Source: Micromonospora gifhornensis
GTDB taxonomy: Bacteria > Actinomycetota > Actinomycetes > Mycobacteriales > Micromonosporaceae
Length of the DNA stretch: 64,000 nt
Direction of reading: 5' to 3'
Assembly (NCBI RefSeq): GCF_016863515.1
Contig: NZ_BOPA01000020.1
Location: forward strand, 62,001-126,000
Position 1 is the first letter of the stretch; each line of letters begins with the position of its first letter. A program made the position numbers and the translations under genes. The notes beneath the pieces are model-generated. The model had not been told where the DNA came from. It did no database searches and was given only the letters and a program-made list of their open reading frames with translations. Shown one piece after another: positions 39,667 through 47,728 of this stretch.

Positions 39667-42600
39667 TCAGCGCCCTTCGGCGTCGTCCATGGCCCGGTAG
39701 ATGCGTTGCTCCGAGATCGGGTACGGAGTGCCCAGGGCCTGCGCGAAGACGCTCACCCGCAGCTCCTCGATCATCCAGCGGATCTGCCGTACGGCGACGG
39801 AGTCACGTCGGGCCGGCGGGAGTGCGGCGAGCATCTCGTCGTACTCCCGCTGGACCACCGCGATCCGGTCCTGCAACTGCTTGTCCCGGGGCGGATTGCC
39901 GGGCAGCCGCTCCAGCCGCCGCTCGATGGCGGTCAGGTAGCGCAGCAGATCGGACAGCCGGGCGTAACCGACCTCGGTGATGAACCCGGCGTGCACCAGC
40001 CCGGTGAGCTGGTTACGGATGTCGGCCAGGGCGGCCACCACGGCCAGGTTCTTCGTCGCGCCGAGCCGCTGCTGCACCGCGTACGCGGCGGCGAGCACCG
40101 CCCGGACCCGCTCCATCACCTCCACCACGGTGTCCACCAGATCGGCGCGAACCTTGTCCCGCAGCGCGGTGAAACCCTCGGCGTCCCAGACCGGGCCGCC
40201 GGCGTCACCGATCAGCTTGTCGATCGCCGCGCCGGTGGCGTCCTCGATCAGCGCCTGCACCCCGCCGTGCGGATTGCGCGACAACGCCAGCTTCGCCTCG
40301 TTGGAGAGCCGGCCCTGAAGGAACTTGGCCGGTGACGGCACGGTCAGCCGCAGCAGCCGCCGGGTACCCGCCCAGTGCGCGGCCTCCTGCTCGCCCGGCG
40401 AGTCGAAGACCCGTACGCCGACCGTGGCACCCTCGTCCACGAGCGCCGGGTACGCGGTCACCGCGTACCCCGCCCGCACCTGCTCGATGGTGCGCGGCAG
40501 GGTGCCGATCTCCCAGCCGGTCAGCCCGGTGCGCGCCACATCCGGCGCGGCGGCGGCCACCACCTGGCGTACCTCCGCCTTGAGTCGGCGTTGCAGGGCC
40601 GGCAGATCCTTGCCCTCGGCGACCGGCTTGTCGTCGTCGCCGAGCACCCGGAAGGTGACCCGCAGGTGCGCCGGCAGCTTGCTCAGATCCCAGGCCTCGC
40701 GGGGCACGGTCACCCCGGTCATCCGGCGCAACTGCCGGGCCAGCGCGTCCAGCAGCGGCTCCTCGCCGGGCGTGATCGCGGCCAGCGCGGCGCGGGCGAA
40801 GTCCGGCACCGGTACGAAGTTGCGCCGCACCGGCTTGGGCAGCGAACGGATCAACGCGATGACCAGTTCCTCCCGCAGACCCGGCACCTGCCAGTCGAAG
40901 CTCTCCGCCGGCACCTGGTTGAGCAGCGGCAGCGGGATGTCGACGGTCACCCCGTCGGCCGGGGAGCCGGGCTCGAAGGTGTACGTCAACGGCAGCTCGA
41001 CACCCTCGGTGCGCCACTGGTCGGGGAAGTCCGCCTCGTCCACCCCGCCACGACCGGCGTTGACCAGCAGCTCACGGGTGAAGGTGAGCAGGTCCGGCTG
41101 CTCCCGACGGGTCTTCTTCCACCAGGTGTCGAAGTGCCGCCCGGAGACCACGTCGGCGGGAATCCGCTCGTCGTAGAACTGGAAGATCGTCTCGTCGTCG
41201 ACCAGGATGTCGCGCCGCCGGGCCCGGCTCTCCAGCTCCTCCAACTCGGTACGCAGTCGCTCGTTGTCCCGCCAGAACTGGTGGTGGGTGGACCAGTCGC
41301 CCTCGACCAGCGCGTGCCGGATGAACAACTCCCGGCTCAGTACCGGATCGATCCGGCCGAAGTTGACCTTGCGAGAGGTGACGAGCGGTACGCCGTAGAG
41401 CGTCACCTTCTCGTACGCCATCACCGCCGCCTGCTTCTTCTCCCAGTGCGGCTCGCTGTAGCTGCGTTTGACCAGGTGCTGGGCCAGCGGTTCGACCCAC
41501 TCGGGTTCGATCCGTCCGTTCACCCGACCCCACAGCCGGGAGGTCTCCACCAACTCGGCGGCCATCACCCAGCGCGGCGGTTTCTTGAACAGCGCCGAGC
41601 CGGGGAACAGCCCGAACTTCGCCCCCCGGGCCCCCAGGTACTCGTTCTTCTGGGCATCCTTGAGCCCGACGTGCGACAGCAGGCCGGGCAGCAGCGACTG
41701 GTGCACCTTCGGGGTGTCGATCTCCTCCGGCAGGTCCGCCCCGGACTGGCGTCGCCCGCCTCCGCGCGGGGCGTCGTCGTCGGCGCCTCGCCGTCCGCGC
41801 CCCCGGCCCTCCGAATCGGCGGTACGCAACACCTGGCGCAACTGGCTGACGATGTCCTGCCACTCGCGTACCCGCAGGTAGTTGAGGTACTCGGCCTTGC
41901 ACATCCGACGGAACGCGCTGGAGGACAGGTCCTTCTGCTGCTGCCGCAGATACCGCCACAGGTTCAGAAACGCCACGAAGTCCGACTCTTTGTCGGCGAA
42001 CCGGGCGTGTGCTTGGTCGGCCTGGGCCTGCTTGTCGGCCGGCCGCTCACGCGGGTCCTGGATCGACAACGCGGCGGCGATCACCATCACCTCGGTGGCA
42101 CAGCCGTTGCGCTCCCCTTCGAGCACCATCCGCGCGAGCCGGGGGTCGACCGGCAGTTGGGCCAGCCGCCGCCCGAGCGCGGTGAGCCGCCGCTCCGGGT
42201 CGGTCTCGGTCGGGTCCAGGGCACCCAGCTCGTGCAGCAGGTTGACCCCGTCGGTGATGTTGCGCCGATCCGGCGGTTCGATGAACGGGAAGGCGGCGAT
42301 GTCGCCCAGACCGATCGCGGTCATCTGGAGGATGACCGAGGCCAGGTTGGTCCGCAGGATCTCCGGGTCGGTGAACTCGGGCCGCGACAGGAAATCCTGC
42401 TCGTCGTAGAGCCGGATGCAGATACCGTCCGAGGTACGCCCACAGCGCCCCTTGCGCTGGTTGGCGCTGGCCTGCGACACCGGTTCGATCGGCAGCCGCT
42501 GCACCTTCAGCCGCTGTGAGTAGCGGGAGATCCGGGCGGTGCCCGGGTCCACCACGTACTTGATGCCCGGCACGGTCAGCGAGGTCTCCGCGACATTCGT

Positions 42601-43725
42601 CGCCAACACCACCCGCCGACCGCCGTGCGGGGCGAAGACCCGATGCTGCTCGGCGACGCTCAGCCGGGCGTACAACGGCAGGATCTCGGTGCCGAGCAGG
42701 GACCGCTTGTTCTGTACCAGCTTGCCCAGCGCGTCCGCGGTGTCCCGGATCTCCCGTTCCCCGCTGAGGAAGACCAGGATGTCGCCGGGCCCCTCGGCGG
42801 CCAACTCCTCGACCGCGTCACCAATGGCCTGGATCTGGTCGCGGACGTTCTCCTCGTCCGCCTCCTCCTCGTCGGCCTCCGCCACCTCGACCAGCGGCCG
42901 GTAGCGCACCTCGACCGGGTACGTCCGCCCGGACACCTCGACCACCGGCGCCGGTACGCCCTCGGGATGCTCCTCGGTCGGCGGCCCCGCGAAGTGCCGG
43001 GCGAACCGGTCGGTCTCGATCGTCGCCGAGGTGATGATCACCTTGAGATCGGGTCGGCGGGGAAGCAGTTGCTTGAGATAGCCCAGGATGAAGTCGATGT
43101 TGAGGCTGCGCTCGTGCGCCTCGTCGATGATCAGCGTGTCGTACTGGCGCAGCATCCGGTCGTTCTGCAACTCGGCCAGCAGGATGCCGTCGGTCATCAA
43201 CTTGACCAGGCTCTGCTCACTGACCTGATCGGTGAAGCGCACCTTGTAGCCGACCACGTCACCCAGCTCGGTGCCCAACTCCTCGGCGATCCGATCCGCC
43301 ACCGTACGCGCGGCCAGCCGACGGGGCTGCGTGTGCCCGATCAGCCCGCTGATCCCACGCCCCAACTCCAGGCAGATCTTCGGCAACTGGGTGGTCTTCC
43401 CCGACCCGGTCTCGCCGGCCACGATCACCACCTGGTGATCGCGGATCGCCTCGGCAATATCGTCCTTACGCTCGCTGACCGGCAACGCCGGCGGATAGGT
43501 GATCTTCGGCAGCGCGGCCCGGCGTCGTTCCAACCGGCCCTCCGCCACGGCCACCTCGGCCGCGATCTCGGCCAGCGCCGACTCCTGCCGCTGCGGGTCG
43601 CGCAGCCTGCGCACCCCGTCCAGCCGCCGGCGCAGCTGACGCTGGTCACGGAACATCAACGGGGGAAGGCGACGCTGCAACGCGCGGATCGGGTCGGTCG
43701 CGGCAGGTGAGACTGGATTCTGCAT
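39667..43725 (-). CDS. hrpA: ATP-dependent RNA helicase HrpA
   Basis: A 1352-residue DEAH-box helicase with the HrpA-type long C-terminal extension (DUF3418). Motif I is AGETGSGKTTQLPK, motif II IIDEAHERSLNIDF, motif III SATIETDRF, motif VI near QRKGRCGR. HrpA proteins act on mRNA and rescue stalled ribosomes in E. coli. I start at the ATG at 43725 (MQNPVSPAATDPIRALQ): a TATCCT box lies ten bases upstream. An in-frame ATG at 43974 would add 83 residues made of 5-residue P-x-x-G-x repeats, encoded by a tandem array and beginning in a hairpin, so I leave it out, though it cannot be excluded. Confidence 0.92.
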   Translation of the reverse strand: MQNPVSPAATDPIRALQRRLPPLMFRDQRQLRRRLDGVRRLRDPQRQESALAEIAAEVAVAEGRLERRRAALPKITYPPALPVSERKDDIAEAIRDHQVVIVAGETGSGKTTQLPKICLELGRGISGLIGHTQPRRLAARTVADRIAEELGTELGDVVGYKVRFTDQVSEQSLVKLMTDGILLAELQNDRMLRQYDTLIIDEAHERSLNIDFILGYLKQLLPRRPDLKVIITSATIETDRFARHFAGPPTEEHPEGVPAPVVEVSGRTYPVEVRYRPLVEVAEADEEEADEENVRDQIQAIGDAVEELAAEGPGDILVFLSGEREIRDTADALGKLVQNKRSLLGTEILPLYARLSVAEQHRVFAPHGGRRVVLATNVAETSLTVPGIKYVVDPGTARISRYSQRLKVQRLPIEPVSQASANQRKGRCGRTSDGICIRLYDEQDFLSRPEFTDPEILRTNLASVILQMTAIGLGDIAAFPFIEPPDRRNITDGVNLLHELGALDPTETDPERRLTALGRRLAQLPVDPRLARMVLEGERNGCATEVMVIAAALSIQDPRERPADKQAQADQAHARFADKESDFVAFLNLWRYLRQQQKDLSSSAFRRMCKAEYLNYLRVREWQDIVSQLRQVLRTADSEGRGRGRRGADDDAPRGGGRRQSGADLPEEIDTPKVHQSLLPGLLSHVGLKDAQKNEYLGARGAKFGLFPGSALFKKPPRWVMAAELVETSRLWGRVNGRIEPEWVEPLAQHLVKRSYSEPHWEKKQAAVMAYEKVTLYGVPLVTSRKVNFGRIDPVLSRELFIRHALVEGDWSTHHQFWRDNERLRTELEELESRARRRDILVDDETIFQFYDERIPADVVSGRHFDTWWKKTRREQPDLLTFTRELLVNAGRGGVDEADFPDQWRTEGVELPLTYTFEPGSPADGVTVDIPLPLLNQVPAESFDWQVPGLREELVIALIRSLPKPVRRNFVPVPDFARAALAAITPGEEPLLDALARQLRRMTGVTVPREAWDLSKLPAHLRVTFRVLGDDDKPVAEGKDLPALQRRLKAEVRQVVAAAAPDVARTGLTGWEIGTLPRTIEQVRAGYAVTAYPALVDEGATVGVRVFDSPGEQEAAHWAGTRRLLRLTVPSPAKFLQGRLSNEAKLALSRNPHGGVQALIEDATGAAIDKLIGDAGGPVWDAEGFTALRDKVRADLVDTVVEVMERVRAVLAAAYAVQQRLGATKNLAVVAALADIRNQLTGLVHAGFITEVGYARLSDLLRYLTAIERRLERLPGNPPRDKQLQDRIAVVQREYDEMLAALPPARRDSVAVRQIRWMIEELRVSVFAQALGTPYPISEQRIYRAMDDAEGR

Positions 43726-43786
43726 GTCGTGCCCAAGGATAGGCAGCCCGCCGCCGCCCCGCCTCCGGGTTACCCCGCGCCGCCCC

Positions 43787-43921
43787 GAGCCTGGCCGTTT
43801 TGGGTCTGGCCGTCCTGAGCTTGGCCGTCCTGGGTCTGGCAGCCCCGAGCCTGGGCGTCCTGAGTCTGGCCGTCCTGGTTCGGGCTGCCCTGAGCTTGGC
43901 TGCCCTGGTTCTGGCCGCCGG
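43787..43921. repeat. 15-bp tandem repeat array upstream of hrpA
   Basis: Nine imperfect 15-base units of the type GAGnnTGGCCGTCCT, partly alternating with GGGTCTGGCCGTCCT. It is open in all three minus frames; the hrpA frame would read as P-x-x-G-R repeats. The array lies between divergent hrpA and the deaminase gene. Confidence 0.85.
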
Positions 43922-43947
43922 AGCGGTGGCCAGGTGGTCCGCGGCAC

Positions 43948-44020
43948 CCCTTTGCTCTGCTTCAACCGGCGCAACGGATGTGGCCGCTAACCGATGCGTG
44001 GGGTGAAGCAGAGCAAAGGG
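43948..44020. repeat. Long two-stage hairpin between hrpA and the deaminase gene
   Basis: Outer arms of 17 bp (CCCTTTGCTCTGCTTCA and its complement) are perfect. Inside, CGCAACGG and CCGATGCG form a second stem with one mismatch. Only one copy is seen in the window. It resembles the other intergenic palindromes in build but not in sequence. Confidence 0.75.
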
Positions 44021-44149
44021 CGCTGACGTGACATGCCGTCGTCCACCACCACCCGCAGCGCGCTTCCGGGGGCGGCAGGGTGCGGCGGGGGTGGCGGGGT
44101 GTCGGTCTATCGTTGTGCATCGAGCGGAGAGTGAAACACGGGGAAGCCG

Positions 44150-44530
44150 ATGACGATGCGTGACACCGATCGGGCGTTGGTGCAGGCCGCCAGCGCGGTG
44201 GCGAAGCTGCGCTGCCGCAGCGCGGCCCACACTCTCGCCACAGCGGCCCGTACCGCCGACGGTCGGGTCGTCTCCGCCGTGAACGTGGTGCACGCGACCG
44301 GCGGTGCCTGCCCCGAGGTCGTCGCGATCGGCGCCGCCGTCACCCAAGGCGTGGGTGCACTGGAAACCATCGTCACGGTCGGTGACCGCGGCCGGTCCCT
44401 GGTCGCTCCCTGCGACGCATGCCGCCAACTCCTGGGCGACCTTCTTCCGTCGCTGCGCGTGATCGTCGGCCCCCTCGACACCCCCCAAGTCGTCTCGATC
44501 GCCGACCTCCCCCCAACCACCCCCCACTGA
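44150..44530 (+). CDS. Cytidine deaminase-family protein, blasticidin S deaminase-like
   Basis: A 126-residue zinc deaminase. The active site reads NVVHATGGACPEVVAIGAA with C54 and the proton-shuttle E56, then PCDACRQLL with C88 and C91 as zinc ligands. The NV-x-H-x-TGG-x-C-x-E arrangement is closer to blasticidin S deaminase than to housekeeping cytidine deaminase, which has NVE and CAE. It may detoxify aminoacylcytidine-type compounds or deaminate free cytidine. ATG at 44150 preceded by GGGGAAG. Stand-alone gene between repeat-rich spacers. Confidence 0.85.
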   Translation: MTMRDTDRALVQAASAVAKLRCRSAAHTLATAARTADGRVVSAVNVVHATGGACPEVVAIGAAVTQGVGALETIVTVGDRGRSLVAPCDACRQLLGDLLPSLRVIVGPLDTPQVVSIADLPPTTPH

Positions 44531-44635
44531 CACCCCCAACCACCCGCAGGGCATCCCAACCACCCACGGGCATCCCCCACCACCCGTGGGCATCCCCACT
44601 GCCCCACCACTGCCCGCCGCAGCCAAGCTGGCTAT
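44531..44635. repeat. Short direct repeats in a gene-free spacer
   Basis: The segment ACCACCCnCGGGCATCCC recurs about three times between the deaminase stop and the palindrome at 44636. I see no gene in 44531-44900; it is filled by these repeats, a palindromic element and a 14-base tandem array, then simple GC-rich sequence. Confidence 0.5.
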
Positions 44636-44695
44636 GCAACTTCGGGGAAGATGCTGCCTCCGCCCACGCCGAGGCGACATCTTCCCCGAAGTTGC
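44636..44695. repeat. CTTCGGGGAAG palindromic element, copy 1 (left of DUF559 gene)
   Basis: Perfect 18-bp arms GCAACTTCGGGGAAGATG and complement enclose a second short stem GCCTC/GAGGC. The second copy (45883-45946) has the same arms and inner stem but reads in the opposite orientation, and the two bracket the DUF559 gene. Confidence 0.88.
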
Positions 44696-44696
44696 G

Positions 44697-44766
44697 CAGC
44701 GCTTGGGGTGCAGCGCTTGGGGTGCAGCGCTTGGGGCGCAGCGCTTGGGGTGCAGCGCTTGCTGCG
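44697..44766. repeat. 14-bp tandem repeat, five units
   Basis: CAGCGCTTGGGGTG occurs five times in a row, the third unit with one and the last with a few substitutions. It starts one base after the palindromic element. Non-coding by my reading. Confidence 0.88.
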
Positions 44767-44900
44767 CCGCCGCGCGCTTCTCCCGGGGCAGCCGTCGTCC
44801 GGCACGAAGGCGTTGGGGCGCAGGGCTCTGCGGACAGGGCTCCGCGGAGAGGGCTCCGGGCGTGGGGCTTAGCCACAGCGCTGTGGGGCGGGGCTTGGGG

Positions 44901-45794
44901 TCAGCGGGTGCGGGTGTGGATTGCTTGGCGGAGTTCGGTGAGGAAGCCGTCGAAGTCTTCGCGGAGGCGTCGGGCTGTCACGTGCAAGACGATCCAGTCC
45001 TCGCCGAGCAGGCGGTTGAGACGGCGGCGGTCGCGGTGCAACTGCTCCGGGTGGTCGTGCCAGAGGCCGTCGTATTCGACCGCGATCCGCAGGTGCGGCC
45101 AGGCGAGGTCGACTCGGGCGATGAATCGACCGTCTCGCTGTACTACGAACTGAGTGACCGGCTGTGGGACGCCGGCCAGCACGAGCCGCACCCGAAGCCG
45201 TGACTCCTGTGCCGACTCCGCGCCGGCATCGACCAGCTCCGCTACCCGCAGCATGCGTTTCCAGCCCCGCGCACCGCGACGGTTGTGCGCCAGGTCCCGC
45301 AGCTGTTCGGAGCGCACCAGCCGACGGTCGAGCAGTCGGTCCACCACGACCACGGCTTCTTCCAGATCGAGCCACTGGGCCAGATCCCAGCAGGTCCGCA
45401 GCGGCGTGGTGACCGACATTCCATCGTGCGACTGCACCTCGAACCGGTCGACCTCGGCGGTGTGCACGGCGAGACCGGCGACGGGCCCGAAGCGTTGCCC
45501 GGCGGGCACCAGCACGTCGAGCGGTTCGGCGTCGGCGACGAATCCGGCACCGAACAGTGCCGCGGCGCTGCGCCCGGCGATCGCCGCACCGGGTGGGAGC
45601 AGCCACCGCGCTGCGGCCCGACACCGGGTGCGGCGCGAGACCGTGAGCTGGGCGTCGGCGTACACGTCTCGGAAGATCGTCCGCCATGCCTTGCTGCGCA
45701 GCTCACCCCGGGTGAGCAGCCCTCGGGCCACGGCACGGGACCCTCGGAAGACGCGCCCGCGTAGCTGCGGCGGGCGCCGCGCGGATGTCGGCAT
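44901..45794 (-). CDS. DUF559 endonuclease-like domain protein
   Basis: A 297-residue protein. The first 190 residues resemble the AbiEi-like/winged-helix part often joined to this domain (RGELRSKAWRTIFRDVYADAQL, ALFGAGF). The last 100 residues are a Vsr/PD-(D/E)xK-like fold: FIARVDLAWPHLRIAVEYDGLWHD followed by a helix with DRRRLNRLLGEDWIVLHVTARRL, the DUF559 pattern. No substrate is known. Start at the ATG at 45794; a GTG nine bases earlier is also possible. The gene is bracketed by two inverted copies of a palindromic element, which may mean it moves or was acquired with them. Confidence 0.75.
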   Translation of the reverse strand: MPTSARRPPQLRGRVFRGSRAVARGLLTRGELRSKAWRTIFRDVYADAQLTVSRRTRCRAAARWLLPPGAAIAGRSAAALFGAGFVADAEPLDVLVPAGQRFGPVAGLAVHTAEVDRFEVQSHDGMSVTTPLRTCWDLAQWLDLEEAVVVVDRLLDRRLVRSEQLRDLAHNRRGARGWKRMLRVAELVDAGAESAQESRLRVRLVLAGVPQPVTQFVVQRDGRFIARVDLAWPHLRIAVEYDGLWHDHPEQLHRDRRRLNRLLGEDWIVLHVTARRLREDFDGFLTELRQAIHTRTR

Positions 45795-45882
45795 GGCATC
45801 CACTCTGGACGAGTCGACCCACTCTCGACACCCCCTGCGGATAACCCCTGCACCGCAACGCGAACGCCGACGAGACGCAGTA

Positions 45883-45946
45883 ATGCAACTTCGGGGAAGA
45901 TGTCGCCTCGGTGCTGACAGAGGCAGCACCTTCCCCGAAGTTGCAT
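45883..45946. repeat. CTTCGGGGAAG palindromic element, copy 2 (right of DUF559 gene)
   Basis: Arms of 17 perfect base pairs (ATGCAACTTCGGGGAAG) with one mismatch beyond, then inner stem GCCTC/GAGGC. Its right half read on the minus strand (GTGCTGCCTC) matches the left half of copy 1, so the copies are inverted relative to each other. Confidence 0.88.
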
Positions 45947-46119
45947 GGGCGGGGGTCCGGGGCGCGGGGGCGCGGGGTGCCGGGGCGCGGGAGTGCCGGG
46001 TTCCGGGGTGTGGGGTGCCGGGGTGTGGAAGCGCGGAGGGCGTGGTGGCCGGGCGTAGCCCTCGGGATTGCTGTGCGGGAATGCCGGGGTGCGGGGAGGG
46101 CGCGGGGTAGGGGTAGGGG
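45947..46119. other. G-rich low-complexity spacer
   Basis: Simple sequence made of GGGGTGC, CGGGGCGC and GCCGGG words on the plus strand, with no convincing gene. It separates the palindromic element from the 216-residue gene and, with the bases before it, completes a gap of about 325 bases after the DUF559 gene. Confidence 0.45.
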
Positions 46120-46770
46120 TTACGCGGCGGCGGACCAGATGGCGCGGAAGGCGGCGGCTTCGCCGGCGAGCCAGCGTTCGATCTCGTCGGACTTGGCGCT
46201 TTCGGGCATCCGGTGGGTGACGCCCCGGCGTATGTCGACCAGGATCGGCTCGGCGTGCGGCAGGACGGCATCCATGTGCCGGGCCATCAGGTGCAGGGTG
46301 GCGAGCGCGGCCTCCTCGCTGGGCGGGGTCTCGTCGAAGTGCAGCCGGACCGCTTCGGCGCGGCCGTCGGAATGGCGTACGCCAAAATGGGGGTTGATCT
46401 TGACGGGTAGATCGCCGAGCAGGGCGAGAGCGTCACGGGTCTGGGCGAGGTCCACCTCGCGCGGCTCGCCCAGGGAGTGCAGCCAGGCCGTGGCGCCCGG
46501 CACCAGCGCCTGGTAAAGGGGGCGCCACCGGGGCTTGACCACGTCGACCACCTGCGTTAGATGGGTGCCGCCGGTGTGGAAGGCGATGTCGGCCTTGAGC
46601 GCCTTGACGAACTGGCCGTGCGGGTTGAAGCCGGAGCGGCTGGCCCGCTGTCGACGCAGGCCGCCGACGAAGTTGGCTTTGGTCGGCCCGGTGCGGTCGA
46701 CGTAGCGGGTGAAACCGAGGAGGGTGGCGTACGGCGTGAGGGGGGCGGAGATGGGTGCGGTCACGAGCAT
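46120..46770 (-). CDS. Conserved hypothetical protein, 216 residues
   Basis: I do not recognise the family. The protein has no signal peptide or membrane span. Notable segments are GFNPHGQFVKALKADIAFHTGGTHLTQVVDVVKPRW, INPHFGVRHSDGRAEAVRLHFDE and HAEPILVDIRRGVTHRMPES, rich in His, Arg and Asp and suggestive of an enzyme or nucleic acid-binding role. GGGAGG stands directly before the ATG. A perfect 7-bp inverted repeat lies 18 bases upstream, so the gene is probably controlled by a repressor; that regulator is not obvious nearby. Confidence 0.7.
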   Translation of the reverse strand: MLVTAPISAPLTPYATLLGFTRYVDRTGPTKANFVGGLRRQRASRSGFNPHGQFVKALKADIAFHTGGTHLTQVVDVVKPRWRPLYQALVPGATAWLHSLGEPREVDLAQTRDALALLGDLPVKINPHFGVRHSDGRAEAVRLHFDETPPSEEAALATLHLMARHMDAVLPHAEPILVDIRRGVTHRMPESAKSDEIERWLAGEAAAFRAIWSAAA

Positions 46771-46788
46771 CCTCCCAGGTCAGGAACT

Positions 46789-46812
46789 CGATTAGTACAT
46801 ACATTCTAATCG
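46789..46812. promoter_or_regulatory. Palindrome CGATTAG-N10-CTAATCG upstream of the 216-residue gene
   Basis: Perfect 7-base arms around a 10-base AT-rich centre; on the minus strand TAGAAT inside it looks like a -10 box. The A+T content is unusual for this genome. It is a strong operator candidate for the gene starting at 46770. Confidence 0.6.
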
Positions 46813-46867
46813 ACGGGTCTGACATCGCCCAGGGGAGAAAACGGGCCGGCTTGTCGCGTCCGGCGAT

Positions 46868-46931
46868 AGTTGGCCAGTCCGGCCGAAGTTGGCCAACGGC
46901 CTGGTCTGCGTCCGCTTGTAAGTGGCCAGCG
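46868..46931. repeat. Three GTTGGCCA-like direct repeats beside the decayed transposon patch
   Basis: AGTTGGCCAGT, AAGTTGGCCAAC and AAGTGGCCAGC occur within 64 bases. Repeated short sites at an edge are typical of TnsB/TniA-type transposon ends, and a TniB remnant lies 340 bases away, but three 8-base matches could also be chance. Confidence 0.3.
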
Positions 46932-46995
46932 GCGCGGCTGCGGGATGCTGCTCGCGCTGAACCCAAGAGTGCGCCGATGGGCGCTGATGCCTTGG

Positions 46996-47250
46996 TCATG
47001 GCGATCGGAATGCCCCGGCCAGCTCGCCGCGGATCTCCCAGCCCAGCGCGGAGTACAGCCCCCGTCCTTCGGCGGTGGCGGATAGCAGCCCTGTGGTCAG
47101 GCCCTCGTCGAGCGCTCGATTGCCGAGCATGGTCATCACCGTACGACCCATGCCTCGCCGCTGATCCGCCGCACGGGTCCGGACTCGGTCAATGACGCCG
47201 TATCGTCCGCTCGCGGCCAACCGTGCCCGCGAGACGATGTCACCGTCCCG
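46996..47250 (-). pseudogene. GNAT acetyltransferase, C-terminal remnant
   Basis: The frame encodes only the second half of a GNAT fold: SRARLAASGRYGVIDRVRT, the acetyl-CoA loop QRRGMGRTVMTMLGNRAL, and the C-terminal LYSALGWEIRGELAGAF. The N-terminal half is absent; upstream of it the sequence turns into an unrelated TniB-like fragment on the other strand. So the gene has been broken, probably by insertion and deletion. Confidence 0.7.
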
Positions 47251-47268
47251 CCCGCAGCCACCCCGCGG

Positions 47269-47451
47269 ATGCTGGCCGTCGAGTTCGCCCGCTTCCTCGG
47301 CCTGCCCCTCACCAACCGGGCCAACCTCACCGAAGTCGTCAACGCTGTCTGCGTCACCGCAACCCATGTCGGTGTCGACCTGGTCCTCGTTGACGAAGTG
47401 CACAACCTCAACCTCGCCACCCGCTCCGGAGCCGAAGTGAAGCAGCGCGAA
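47269..47451 (+). pseudogene. TniB-like transposon ATPase, internal fragment
   Basis: About 60 residues (FARFLGLPLTNRANLTEVVN through VLVDEVHNLNLATRSGAEV) match the middle of TniB/TnsC-type AAA ATPases, including the Walker B DEVHN. Walker A is missing before it and the sensor region after it: the frame runs on into unrelated sequence to about 47700. It is a remnant of a TniA/TniB-type transposon lodged in the GNAT remnant. Confidence 0.6.
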
Positions 47452-47716
47452 GCCGCCCACCTTCGGCGAGCGGTCCGTGAGTCCGCCAAGAACAACCTCC
47501 TCGTCGCTGCCTGGAACCTCCCGCCCTTCAACGTCCGTGAACTGCGAACACCGGGCATCCCACCACCCCTCGTCGAGGTTCCAGAACCAACCCTGGCCGA
47601 ACTCCTGGGCCTTCCGCCGGACCAACGGAACAACGGAACAAGACGACGATCGCTCCCTCGCCGTCCAGCTGAAAAGCAGCCCGTGGCAACGCCGCGAGTC
47701 ACGGCTGACCATTCTC

Positions 47717-47722
47717 TAGGCT
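47717..47722 (+). promoter_or_regulatory. -10 box of the kinase gene, leaderless
   Basis: TAGGCT is followed by six bases and the ATG at 47729, the same layout as for lysR and the FAD oxidoreductase gene in this window. The -35 region is weak. Confidence 0.5.
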
Positions 47723-47728
47723 GCACCC

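Noticed and set aside
43726-43974. An 83-residue N-terminal extension of HrpA
   Set aside because: It consists of tandem-repeat translation and starts within a hairpin; a -10-like TATCCT precedes the ATG at 43725. Kept only as an alternative.
44697-44766. Possible CRISPR-like array
   Set aside because: The 14-base units are contiguous with no spacers, and no cas gene is in the window.
45154-46110. Open plus-strand frames opposite the DUF559 gene
   Set aside because: They lack any recognisable domain and run through the palindromic repeat; the minus frame has the DUF559 pattern.
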